Assembly: GCA_047635955.1 (NCBI GenBank)
Contig: JBLIGW010000002.1
Location: 1 to 37,276 of the forward strand
DNA: 37,276 nt
Direction of reading: 5' to 3'
Source: WFTC01 sp047635955
GTDB lineage: Bacteria; Patescibacteriota; Gracilibacteria; UBA1369; 2-02-FULL-48-14
Under the pieces are notes generated by a model. It ran no database searches, was not told where the DNA came from, and saw only the letters and a program-made list of their open reading frames with translations. Numbering within the stretch: position 1 is the first letter of the stretch; each line of letters begins with the position of its first letter. Shown here piece by piece: positions 31,410 to 37,276 of this stretch. A program made the translations under genes and the position numbers.

Positions 31410-32297
31410 ATGCGCATCTGGGTGTTAACTAAAAAAGACAGACTAAAGAATTATCAAGCAAGCCGCTTCAAAGAAGAGGCTGAGTATCTTGACGTTCGTA
31501 TCAAGCACATCTGCGCTGAGGATTTTGAGATTGTCGAACCGTCAGACAGGCCAGATAAAATCTGGCACAAAGGCAAATATGTTTCTATTCCAGATGTTCT
31601 CATCACACGGGTAACAGGAATGAGTTATTTTTCTTATGCTTTAGTGCGACTTTTACAGCGAATGGGAGTGACCGTAATGAACTCTGCTAACTCCATTGAA
31701 TTAGCTGAAGACAAGCTGCGAACCGTACAGGTTTTGACGGCAAAAGAACTTCCTATCCCCAAGTCTATCTTGGCTAAATTCCCTGTAGACACTGAATATA
31801 TCGGCCAACAACTTGGATACCCTCTCATTATGAAAACGGTGCATGGTGCAAAAGGGGATGGTGTGGTTTTATTTGAAAATCACACTCAATTCAAGGATGT
31901 TGTGACGGTTCTACAAAAAGTAACTGAAGGAAAAACCAACCTCATCTTTCAAAGATATGTATCTCGTAGTTTTGGCCGTGATCTACGCGTATTCGTAGTG
32001 GGAGATCAAGCTATTGGTGCAGTAATGCGGCAAGGCGCAGAAGGGCAATTCAAGGCAAATGTTTCAGCTGGGGGTTCGGCTCAGTACTTCCCGTTGAACA
32101 AAGAGCTTTCCACTCTGGCCGTAGAAGCCAGTCAAGCCCTTGGATTAAGTATTTCAGGGGTAGATTTTCTTTTTGATGGAGACACCTTTCTCATTGGTGA
32201 AGTAAACTCCTCCCCCAGCTTTGAAGGTTTTGAAACAGACTCCAAAGCCAATGTCCCCAAACTCATTTTGGAGTACGCTATGAAACTTAAATCATAA
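31410..32297 (+). CDS. RimK-like ATP-grasp ligase
   Basis: The 295-residue enzyme joins a carboxylate, activated as acyl phosphate by ATP, to an amine; RimK itself adds glutamate to ribosomal protein S6. The pre-ATP-grasp domain (1-95) is followed by the ATP-grasp fold with YPLIMKTVHGAKGDGVVLF, QRYVSRSFGRDLRVFVVGD, FKANVSAGG and the Mg-binding VDFLFDGDTFLIGEVNSSPSFEGFE. All expected residues are present. It lies five bases before a second ATP-grasp gene, which suggests a shared pathway rather than plain S6 modification. Confidence 0.88.
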   Translation: MRIWVLTKKDRLKNYQASRFKEEAEYLDVRIKHICAEDFEIVEPSDRPDKIWHKGKYVSIPDVLITRVTGMSYFSYALVRLLQRMGVTVMNSANSIELAEDKLRTVQVLTAKELPIPKSILAKFPVDTEYIGQQLGYPLIMKTVHGAKGDGVVLFENHTQFKDVVTVLQKVTEGKTNLIFQRYVSRSFGRDLRVFVVGDQAIGAVMRQGAEGQFKANVSAGGSAQYFPLNKELSTLAVEASQALGLSISGVDFLFDGDTFLIGEVNSSPSFEGFETDSKANVPKLILEYAMKLKS

Positions 32298-32302
32298 AAT
32301 TC

Positions 32303-33589
32303 ATGAAAAAAGGCTCACTTAAAAAACCAGCTGTTATTTTTGTCGGATTTAGGCACAAAACAGATTCGGTTCAAGCAGCACGAGTTGCTGGCTATCAAAC
32401 CGTTCTACTCACTCATAAGCCAAGCGCTCAAGCTAAGGATCTTTTTGATGAAATCATTGTATTAGACATGAAAAATGCAGATGTCATTTTGGAACTCATT
32501 CCTCAATTAAAAACCAAATATCGTGTACGTGGAGTACTCACCAATTACGAGCACTATGTAGTACTCCGTTCTTATATTGCAGAACATCTTGGAGTACCTA
32601 CAAGCTCAGTCTATGCAGCCAGCTGCACTCGGAATAAAGCACTTCAACGACATGCCTTAGAGTTTTTACCTGAAAACATACCTGCGAGAAGAGTCACAAA
32701 TTTTGAAGAGGCTAAAAAAGCCTGGCAAGAACTTGGCAAAGATTGTTTTGTTAAGAACATCTCAGGAGTTAAAAGCAAACTGATTTTCCATGTTCAAACA
32801 GAAGAAGAGCTGGAAGAAGCCGTGAATGCAATGACTGAAGGGAGCAAAGTTCCCGATGAAGACCTATACGACGCCTATGAATTCATGCAGTTTCATTTCA
32901 GGTATCCTAATCCAAATAAGACCTTCCTTGTTGAAAAGACAGTAAAGGGTCGGCTTGTGAGCATTGATTCGATTGTTGGATCTAGAAAGATCTGGCACTC
33001 CCCATCATTGGTTGATCATGTAAAAGCGAGTGAACTTGGCCGAAATGACAGCTTTCTTGCCTATCGTTTATTGCCATCTAAATTGAAACCAGATCTCATC
33101 AAGCGAGCTAAAAAAGTTGCCGGTGGAGCAATCCGAATCTTGGGGCTCAAAAACTGTGCCGTTCATACGGAGCTAATGATTGATGAAGAAGAAAACATTC
33201 ACCTCATTGAACTTGCCAGTCGTATGGGTGGATACAGACAAGATATGTACATGCAGGCCTATGACTTAGACTTAAGTGAACGCCTTGTAAAAGCTGTAAT
33301 CGGTGGCGACATCAAAACACGTAAAAGACATAAGCAACATATTGCCATGCTGGAATTCTTTGCTGAAGATGAGGGGCAAATAATTTCAATTGAAGGAATC
33401 GGAGAAAACAAGCTACCTGAAGGGATTGAACTCATATCTTTCAAACAAGCACTAGAGAGCCATAACGTTGGTCCTGCAAAACTAGGCTACCCACCTGCTG
33501 CAAGAATGATGCTTTCAGGCACGGGACACAAAGCATTGGCACGTTACTGCAGAGAGCTTTCAGAGAAAGTTCATGTAAATGTTTCATAA
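32303..33589 (+). CDS. ATP-grasp carboxylate-amine ligase
   Basis: The 428-residue protein has an N-terminal Rossmann-like part (PAVIFVGFRHKTDSVQAARVAGY), a linker with GVPTSSVYAASCTRNKALQ, and an ATP-grasp core with CFVKNISGVKSKLIF, TFLVEKTVKGRLVSIDSIVG, and HTELMIDEEENIHLIELASRMGG, where Glu and Arg contact Mg-ATP. This is the layout of biotin-carboxylase-like and amino-acid ligases such as LysX or bacilysin-type enzymes. The C-terminal 90 residues (about 340-428) form an extra domain. Substrate is unknown. Confidence 0.85.
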   Translation: MKKGSLKKPAVIFVGFRHKTDSVQAARVAGYQTVLLTHKPSAQAKDLFDEIIVLDMKNADVILELIPQLKTKYRVRGVLTNYEHYVVLRSYIAEHLGVPTSSVYAASCTRNKALQRHALEFLPENIPARRVTNFEEAKKAWQELGKDCFVKNISGVKSKLIFHVQTEEELEEAVNAMTEGSKVPDEDLYDAYEFMQFHFRYPNPNKTFLVEKTVKGRLVSIDSIVGSRKIWHSPSLVDHVKASELGRNDSFLAYRLLPSKLKPDLIKRAKKVAGGAIRILGLKNCAVHTELMIDEEENIHLIELASRMGGYRQDMYMQAYDLDLSERLVKAVIGGDIKTRKRHKQHIAMLEFFAEDEGQIISIEGIGENKLPEGIELISFKQALESHNVGPAKLGYPPAARMMLSGTGHKALARYCRELSEKVHVNVS

Positions 33590-33596
33590 CAAAATA

Positions 33597-33625
33597 AGCA
33601 CTCAAGCTGAAAAGCTGCTTTTTGT
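33597..33625 (+). terminator. likely terminator after the ATP-grasp pair
   Basis: An AGC...AGCT-GAAA-AGCTGCT hairpin followed by a run of T starts about eight bases after the stop codon. The stem is short and contains a bulge. Confidence 0.45.
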
Positions 33626-33644
33626 TTACCAAGGTTATCTTACT

Positions 33645-33691
33645 GGTCTGGGGGGGGCGCCTGACACTACAAAACCCTTCCCAACCAGACC
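33645..33691 (+). other. hairpin with eight-G tract
   Basis: GGTCTGG (33645-33651) and CCAGACC (33685-33691) pair perfectly around a G-rich and C-rich loop; a run of eight G lies at 33650-33657. The right arm falls inside the decayed coding repeat at 33674-33724. Confidence 0.5.
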
Positions 33692-33724
33692 AAGCACATG
33701 GTTGAAGAAGTTTATTTAAGTTAA
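33674..33724 (+). repeat. decayed coding repeat, copy 1
   Basis: The frame encodes TLPNQTKHMVEEVYLS and then stops. It matches TLPNLTKHMVEDVYVV at 37037 with mostly silent base differences. An in-frame TGA lies four codons upstream, so this copy has no start. Confidence 0.55.
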
Positions 33725-33736
33725 AATGAACTCAAG

Positions 33737-34213
33737 ATGCCAAAAAAAATCTCCATAAACGACTCCTATCAAAAGGGCCACTACTTCCTTGTTGAAGCTA
33801 TTGGAAAGAACTTTCAGACTGATTTTAAACCTGAATTGACGCCAAAAGAAATGTTGGAGCTTGGCGTTTTCAATGGTCAATATATTGCAGATGAACCAGA
33901 GGAGTTCCCTCAGTCCTGGTTCACAAACGTAAACAAATCAAACTGTTTTGGTATTGAGGCCTCCATGCCTCTTGAACACTGGCAAAAGAAAGGCTGGATT
34001 CACCCACAAGACCCTCGTGGATGGTTTCAATGGTACTGCCGCTATTATCTTGGTCGCCGTAGTGACGATGACCAAAGGCAAATTAAACGCTGGAAAGCCA
34101 TGACAAGGCACATTGGACAGATAAAAAAGAACTGCGAACCAAGAAACACCTACTGCCGACCAAAACAAAGACAAGCTCTGCTTCATTGGGCTTATGATTC
34201 ACGAAAAATTTAA
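33737..34213 (+). CDS. conserved hypothetical Trp-rich protein (158 aa)
   Basis: The 158-residue soluble protein is rich in Trp, Arg and Cys. Its hallmark is DPRGWFQWYCRYYLGRRSDDD, then RQIKRWKAMTRHIGQIKKNC, and CRPKQRQALLHWAYDSRKI at the end. I recall this as a strongly conserved family across bacteria and plants with no assigned function. Three Cys and several His could bind metal. It is followed 11 bases later by a membrane protein gene, so it may head the downstream operon. Confidence 0.8.
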   Translation: MPKKISINDSYQKGHYFLVEAIGKNFQTDFKPELTPKEMLELGVFNGQYIADEPEEFPQSWFTNVNKSNCFGIEASMPLEHWQKKGWIHPQDPRGWFQWYCRYYLGRRSDDDQRQIKRWKAMTRHIGQIKKNCEPRNTYCRPKQRQALLHWAYDSRKI

Positions 34214-34224
34214 CCCCACTACCC

Positions 34225-34671
34225 ATGCAAGAATTCATAGCCCTTTTCATCTTCATCTCTGGCTTTGTACTTGGACTAGGCTCAGTAACCGTTATTGACC
34301 TACATGGCTTTCTCGGACGAAAATCAAAGTACTGGACTGAAGCCACAACACGCAGTCATAAAGTAACCAAACCACTTATCTGGTTAGGAATCGCACTCAC
34401 TGTCATAGGTGGAACCCTGTACTACAATGCTATTGGCACAAATCAGATCACAAATTTTCACGCTGTCATTGCTATTATGCTTATCTTAAATGGATGCTTT
34501 TTAAGCTTGAAGGTCAGCCCCTACATGATAAAACGTGAAGCAGAAGGGAAATCTGACGAACTTTTACCTATAAACTGGCAAAGGAAAATCACCGTCAGCT
34601 TCATTATTTCCTTCTTAGGATGGTGGTCCGCCTTGGCTTTACTCGTTTGGCAAATTACAATGAAGTCATGA
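34225..34671 (+). CDS. conserved four-helix membrane protein (148 aa)
   Basis: Four hydrophobic helices (about residues 4-24, 48-66, 76-96 and 122-144) surround a conserved inside segment, TVIDLHGFLGRKSKYWTEAT, with TRSHKVTKPLIW. The pattern recurs in other CPR genomes as an unnamed membrane family. It overlaps the SOUL-MsrA gene by four bases (ATGA), so the two are translationally coupled and may form one membrane repair complex; that is inference. Confidence 0.75.
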   Translation: MQEFIALFIFISGFVLGLGSVTVIDLHGFLGRKSKYWTEATTRSHKVTKPLIWLGIALTVIGGTLYYNAIGTNQITNFHAVIAIMLILNGCFLSLKVSPYMIKREAEGKSDELLPINWQRKITVSFIISFLGWWSALALLVWQITMKS

Positions 34672-35840
34672 AAACACCTCACATCATCCTCATTGTTCTC
34701 GCCATCTTATTTACAGCATGGCTTGCTTGGGGCTATTTTTCCGTAGCCAGCGTAGAACAGCTCTCTTACACAGTGATAGATGACAGCAAAGAGTATGAAA
34801 TCCGGCAAATTGATGACCATATTGTTGCTGAAGTCACCGTCACTGGAAACTACAAAGACGCAAGCAATGAAGGGTTCATGAAAGTGGCTGACTATATTTT
34901 TGGAAACAACACGAGTAGTGACAAAGTAGCGATGACAACACCGGTCATCAATAGCGAAGACCTCTCCGAAAAAGTAGCCATGACAACACCTGTGATCAAT
35001 AGTGAAGACCTTGACTCAGAAACTCAGGTAATCGCCTTTGTTGTGCCTTCAAGTTACACAATAGACACACTACCAACTCCAAATAACGAGGAGGTTACTT
35101 TAAGAGAAGTCGAAGGCCAAAAAGTTGCTGTACTCAAGTTCACCTGGTGGGCTACATCCGAAAGAATGGAAAATAAAACTCAGGAGCTTATTGAATACTT
35201 AGAAAGAGATGGCTTGGAATACACAGCACTACAGACTGCACGGTACAACCCACCTTGGACACCTCCGTTCATGCTGCATAACGAAGTTTGGGCAACTATC
35301 ACAAGTAAAACCACTCAAGAAGTTATTTCTGAAATTCCAGAGAATGCAGAACTAGCCACCTTTGCCGGAGGATGTTTTTGGTGCATTGAGAATAGTTTCG
35401 ACAATCAGGATGGGGTTTATGAAGCAGTATCTGGATACGTAGGAGGCACAGAAAAAACTGCAAATTATACAGACGTATCAAATGGGCAGACCAAACACCG
35501 TGAAGCAATTCAAGTTTATTACGACCCAAGCCTCATAAGCTACAATCAACTCTTAGATTTATTCTGGAACCAAATAGATCCAACAGATAGTGAAGGTCAA
35601 TTCGTAGATAAAGGGTATCAATACACAAGCGCTATTTATACGCATTCAAATGAGCAAGCCGAGCAAGCCAATCAAAGCCTAGAAACGCTGCGTTTAAGTG
35701 AGAAATACGAAGAAGAAATTGCTACTGAAATACTAGCTTTCGAAGAAAATTTCTTCCTTGCCGAGGAGTACCACCAAGACTACGCAAAAAAACAGTCTGC
35801 TGCTTATACAAATTATAAGGATAATTCAGGACGAAAATAG
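34668..35840 (+). CDS. membrane-anchored SOUL heme-binding domain fused to MsrA
   Basis: The 390-residue protein has an N-terminal membrane anchor (5-26), a SOUL heme-binding domain (about 28-208; EYEIRQI, AMTTPV, ARYNPPWTPPFMLHNEVW) and a peptide-methionine (S)-S-oxide reductase domain (about 222-385; GGCFWCIE with catalytic Cys236, SGYVGG, AEEYHQDY). MsrA repairs oxidised methionine in proteins; no C-terminal resolving Cys is seen, so Cys239 or an outside thiol must regenerate it. A 16-residue block, KVAMTTPVINSEDL with its lead residues, is present twice in tandem (84-99 and 100-115). The domain order suggests heme-linked sensing or delivery outside the membrane. Confidence 0.9.
   Translation: MKTPHIILIVLAILFTAWLAWGYFSVASVEQLSYTVIDDSKEYEIRQIDDHIVAEVTVTGNYKDASNEGFMKVADYIFGNNTSSDKVAMTTPVINSEDLSEKVAMTTPVINSEDLDSETQVIAFVVPSSYTIDTLPTPNNEEVTLREVEGQKVAVLKFTWWATSERMENKTQELIEYLERDGLEYTALQTARYNPPWTPPFMLHNEVWATITSKTTQEVISEIPENAELATFAGGCFWCIENSFDNQDGVYEAVSGYVGGTEKTANYTDVSNGQTKHREAIQVYYDPSLISYNQLLDLFWNQIDPTDSEGQFVDKGYQYTSAIYTHSNEQAEQANQSLETLRLSEKYEEEIATEILAFEENFFLAEEYHQDYAKKQSAAYTNYKDNSGRK
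34917..35012 (+). repeat. 48-bp tandem duplication inside the SOUL domain
   Basis: Units 34917-34964 and 34965-35012 encode S(D/E)KVAMTTPVINSEDL twice. Codon differences such as GCG/GCC, CCG/CCT, GTC/GTG, AGC/AGT and CTC/CTT are silent, so the duplication is not brand new and the peptide has been held constant. Confidence 0.9.
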
Positions 35841-35863
35841 ATTATTAAATAAACTCAGTAAAT

Positions 35864-36262
35864 ATGTACTGGAAAATTTACCTCATAGCTCTGCCCGTAT
35901 TCTTTGCAATCGACATGATTTGGCTGGGGCTAATTGCAAAAAAGTTTTACGCAAATCAAATTGGGTTCTTGCTTAGACCAGATGTAAATTGGACTGCTGC
36001 TATCTCTTTCTATTTATTGTTTATTGCAGGCTTAGTGGCTTTTGTTATCCACCCTGCCCTGTCAAAAACCTCACTAAAACACGCGCTACTATTTGGTGCA
36101 TTTTTTGGACTAATTACTTACGCAACTTACGACTTAACAAACCTAGCTACAATGAAAAACTGGCCACTCACCGTGACCATTGTAGATTTGATTTGGGGAG
36201 CCGTCCTTGCGTCTTCTGTTTCTTCAATTACCTACCTCATAGCAAATAAAATTGGCCTATGA
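35864..36262 (+). CDS. DUF2177 membrane protein
   Basis: The 132-residue protein has four membrane helices and the DUF2177 (COG4852) signature: AIDMIWLGLIAKKFYANQIG, a middle helix with LLFGAFFGLITYATYDLTNLATMKNWPL, and VDLIWGAVLASSVSS. Function is unknown. In many bacteria it travels with DUF1295 proteins and methionine-repair genes in singlet-oxygen or photo-oxidative stress regulons, which fits its place here. It overlaps the DUF1295 gene by four bases (ATGA). Confidence 0.92.
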   Translation: MYWKIYLIALPVFFAIDMIWLGLIAKKFYANQIGFLLRPDVNWTAAISFYLLFIAGLVAFVIHPALSKTSLKHALLFGAFFGLITYATYDLTNLATMKNWPLTVTIVDLIWGAVLASSVSSITYLIANKIGL

Positions 36263-37026
36263 CCTACCTCATAATTCTTGCGACTACTCTTTGGGTATAC
36301 ATGAGCCTATGGTTTCTAGTTTCATTAATAAGAAAAAGAAATGACGTCGCAGATCTAGCCTGGGGCCTAGGATTTGTACTGATGGCCTGGCTAGCTTTAT
36401 ACCTCTCTCCTGAACCAAGCCTTCGTGGAGTCTTACTTGGCGCATTAACAAGTCTTTGGGGTTTACGCTTGGCTTGGCACATTCACTCTAGAAACAAAGG
36501 TAAATCGGAAGACTACCGTTATCTTGCATGGCGAAAGCAATGGGGCAAATGGTTCTACCTGCGATCATATGGACAAGTCTATTTATTACAAGGCTTGCTT
36601 CTGTTTCTCATCTCTTTGCCCATACTATTAAGTAACAAGAATCCAAACCAAGCCCTCGGAGTGTTAGAAATCATTGGCGTTTTAGTCTGGACATTTGGAT
36701 TCGCATTTGAAGTAATTGGAGATGCTCAGCTAAAAAAATTCATCAAGAATAAAAAGAATAAAGGAAAAATAATTCAAAGTGGACTGTGGCAATACACAAG
36801 ACACCCAAACTACTTCGGAGAAGTCACACTTTGGTGGGGTATATGGATCATTGCCTTATCAGTTGATCAAGGCTGGATTGGCCTAATTGGCCCACTTACC
36901 ATTACATTCTTGATCCTTAAAGTTTCAGGAGTTCCCATGTTAGAAAAAAGACTGGAAAAAAAACCTGGATTCGAAACATACAAAAAACGAGTCAGTAGGT
37001 TCATACCAATGCCTCCAAGGAAATAG
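36259..37026 (+). CDS. DUF1295/steroid-5-alpha-reductase-like membrane protein
   Basis: The 255-residue protein has about six membrane helices and the isoprenylcysteine-methyltransferase/steroid-reductase fold. DVADLAWGLGFV and SLWGLRLAWHI lie near the start, and the cofactor-binding SGLWQYTRHPNYFGEVTLWWGIW motif follows at about 174-196. NADPH-dependent reduction or SAM-dependent methylation of a lipid is expected for the fold. It is the last gene of the MsrA cluster; a decayed coding repeat starts eight bases after its stop. Confidence 0.92.
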   Translation: MTYLIILATTLWVYMSLWFLVSLIRKRNDVADLAWGLGFVLMAWLALYLSPEPSLRGVLLGALTSLWGLRLAWHIHSRNKGKSEDYRYLAWRKQWGKWFYLRSYGQVYLLQGLLLFLISLPILLSNKNPNQALGVLEIIGVLVWTFGFAFEVIGDAQLKKFIKNKKNKGKIIQSGLWQYTRHPNYFGEVTLWWGIWIIALSVDQGWIGLIGPLTITFLILKVSGVPMLEKRLEKKPGFETYKKRVSRFIPMPPRK

Positions 37027-37033
37027 TATCTGC

Positions 37034-37102
37034 ATGACCCTTCCCAACCTGACTAAACACATGGTTGAAGATGTATATGTAGTAGAGAAAGCGGTGGGTT
37101 AG
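37034..37102 (+). repeat. decayed coding repeat, copy 2
   Basis: ATG at 37034 opens MTLPNLTKHMVEDVYVVEKA and ends VG and TAG. In another frame the sequence continues as LDPIRTGYKTLINNVLM (about 37098-37149), so one indel may have broken a longer gene. The first 16 codons match copy 1 at 33674. Confidence 0.5.
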
Positions 37103-37195
37103 ACCCGATACGCACCGGGTACAAGACCCTCATCAACAACGTCCTGATGTGTGATTTTCATAGTCAATTCACCCTATTTACGCGTAGCCACAGGA

Positions 37196-37224
37196 TTGAC
37201 ACAATGTAGCCACATTGATACAAT
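37196..37224 (+). promoter_or_regulatory. strong promoter with nested operator
   Basis: TTGACA (37196-37201), 17 bases and TACAAT (37219-37224) form a near-consensus sigma-70 promoter. The spacer contains a perfect dyad, CAATGT-AGCC-ACATTG (37202-37217). ATTGACACAAT and ATTGATACAAT form a direct repeat over both boxes, and TAGCCACA is repeated just upstream. A repressor binding here would cover the whole promoter. Confidence 0.75.
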
Positions 37225-37248
37225 ATAAACACATTTAACAGTTTACAG

Positions 37249-37276
37249 ATGAACCGAAAAGAAAAACTCCTTGAGA
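37249..37276 (+). CDS. N-terminal fragment of a gene running off the window
   Basis: ATG at 37249 starts MNRKEKLLE and the frame is open to the right edge. It lies about 18 bases after the predicted transcription start of the strong promoter. The charged helical start would suit a small DNA-binding regulator acting on the operator above, but nine residues cannot show that. Confidence 0.5.

Noticed and set aside
31410..33589. Graspetide (microviridin-type) biosynthesis cluster
   Set aside because: No small precursor gene with a repeated Thr/Ser/Glu/Asp core is seen next to the ligases, and the first enzyme looks like ordinary RimK.
33645..33691. G-quadruplex or phase-variable G-tract controlling a gene
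   Set aside because: The eight-G run lies in an intergenic remnant, not in a start region or reading frame of an intact gene, and only one G tract is present.
1..37276. CRISPR array, insertion sequence or rRNA operon
   Set aside because: No regularly spaced repeats, transposase motifs or rRNA signatures were seen on either strand.

Overview
The window looks like chromosome from a bacterium with a compact genome, most plausibly a Patescibacteria/CPR lineage such as Peregrinibacteria. The signs are many short lineage-specific exported proteins and lipoproteins, SLH-domain surface proteins, very tight gene packing with ATGA overlaps, convergent genes that share stop-codon bases, and few clear Shine-Dalgarno sites. 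The affiliation is inference. TGA ends several intact genes (response regulator, CopA, LysE-type transporter), so the UGA-recoding codes of Absconditabacteria and Gracilibacteria do not apply.

Layout. 1-4.9 kb: a HAD hydrolase fragment, hypothetical proteins, an AstE/AspA-family hydrolase, and two decayed genes (a truncated copy of a small membrane protein and an Smr-domain remnant without a normal start). 4.9-13.2 kb: an envelope and accessory stretch with an O-antigen-ligase-like/TPR protein, two SLH proteins, a PH-domain protein, a lipoprotein pseudogene with an in-frame TGA, a LysE/RhtB exporter, tRNA-Trp(CCA) and two family 2 glycosyltransferases. It is sprinkled with a 63-bp direct repeat and three short elements that resemble the 3' end of the tRNA. 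13.3-23.1 kb: housekeeping and envelope genes, namely a DUF3352 lipoprotein, a flavodoxin plus 2-oxoacid oxidoreductase operon, a DUF1624 membrane protein, a diacylglycerol-kinase-like enzyme, and an acidic exported protein next to a two-component system.

23.2-30.1 kb is the stress and metal core. A PerR-type repressor, Dps and a 2-Cys peroxiredoxin form a leftward operon. Divergently, a CsoR copper repressor heads a seven-gene rightward operon: CsoR, small membrane protein, CopA copper ATPase, Cys/His-containing membrane protein, double DUF1573 lipoprotein, shortened DUF302 protein, and a His-rich anchored protein. The roughly 200-bp region between the two repressors carries a dyad over a leaderless perR promoter, mutually exclusive hairpins and a CsoR-like palindrome.

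30.1-37.3 kb: small conserved proteins (DUF2132, WYL-like), a tandem pair of ATP-grasp ligases, and a methionine-repair/membrane cluster in which a SOUL heme-binding domain is fused to MsrA ahead of DUF2177 and DUF1295 membrane proteins. The window ends in a strong, operator-decorated promoter for a gene that continues beyond it.

The best candidates for something undescribed are the copper operon with its unassigned His/Cys-rich members, the membrane-anchored SOUL-MsrA fusion with its duplicated Met-containing segment, the two-ATP-grasp cassette, and the tRNA-Trp-like 3'-end scars around the accessory region. No CRISPR array, insertion sequence, rRNA or replication origin was seen.
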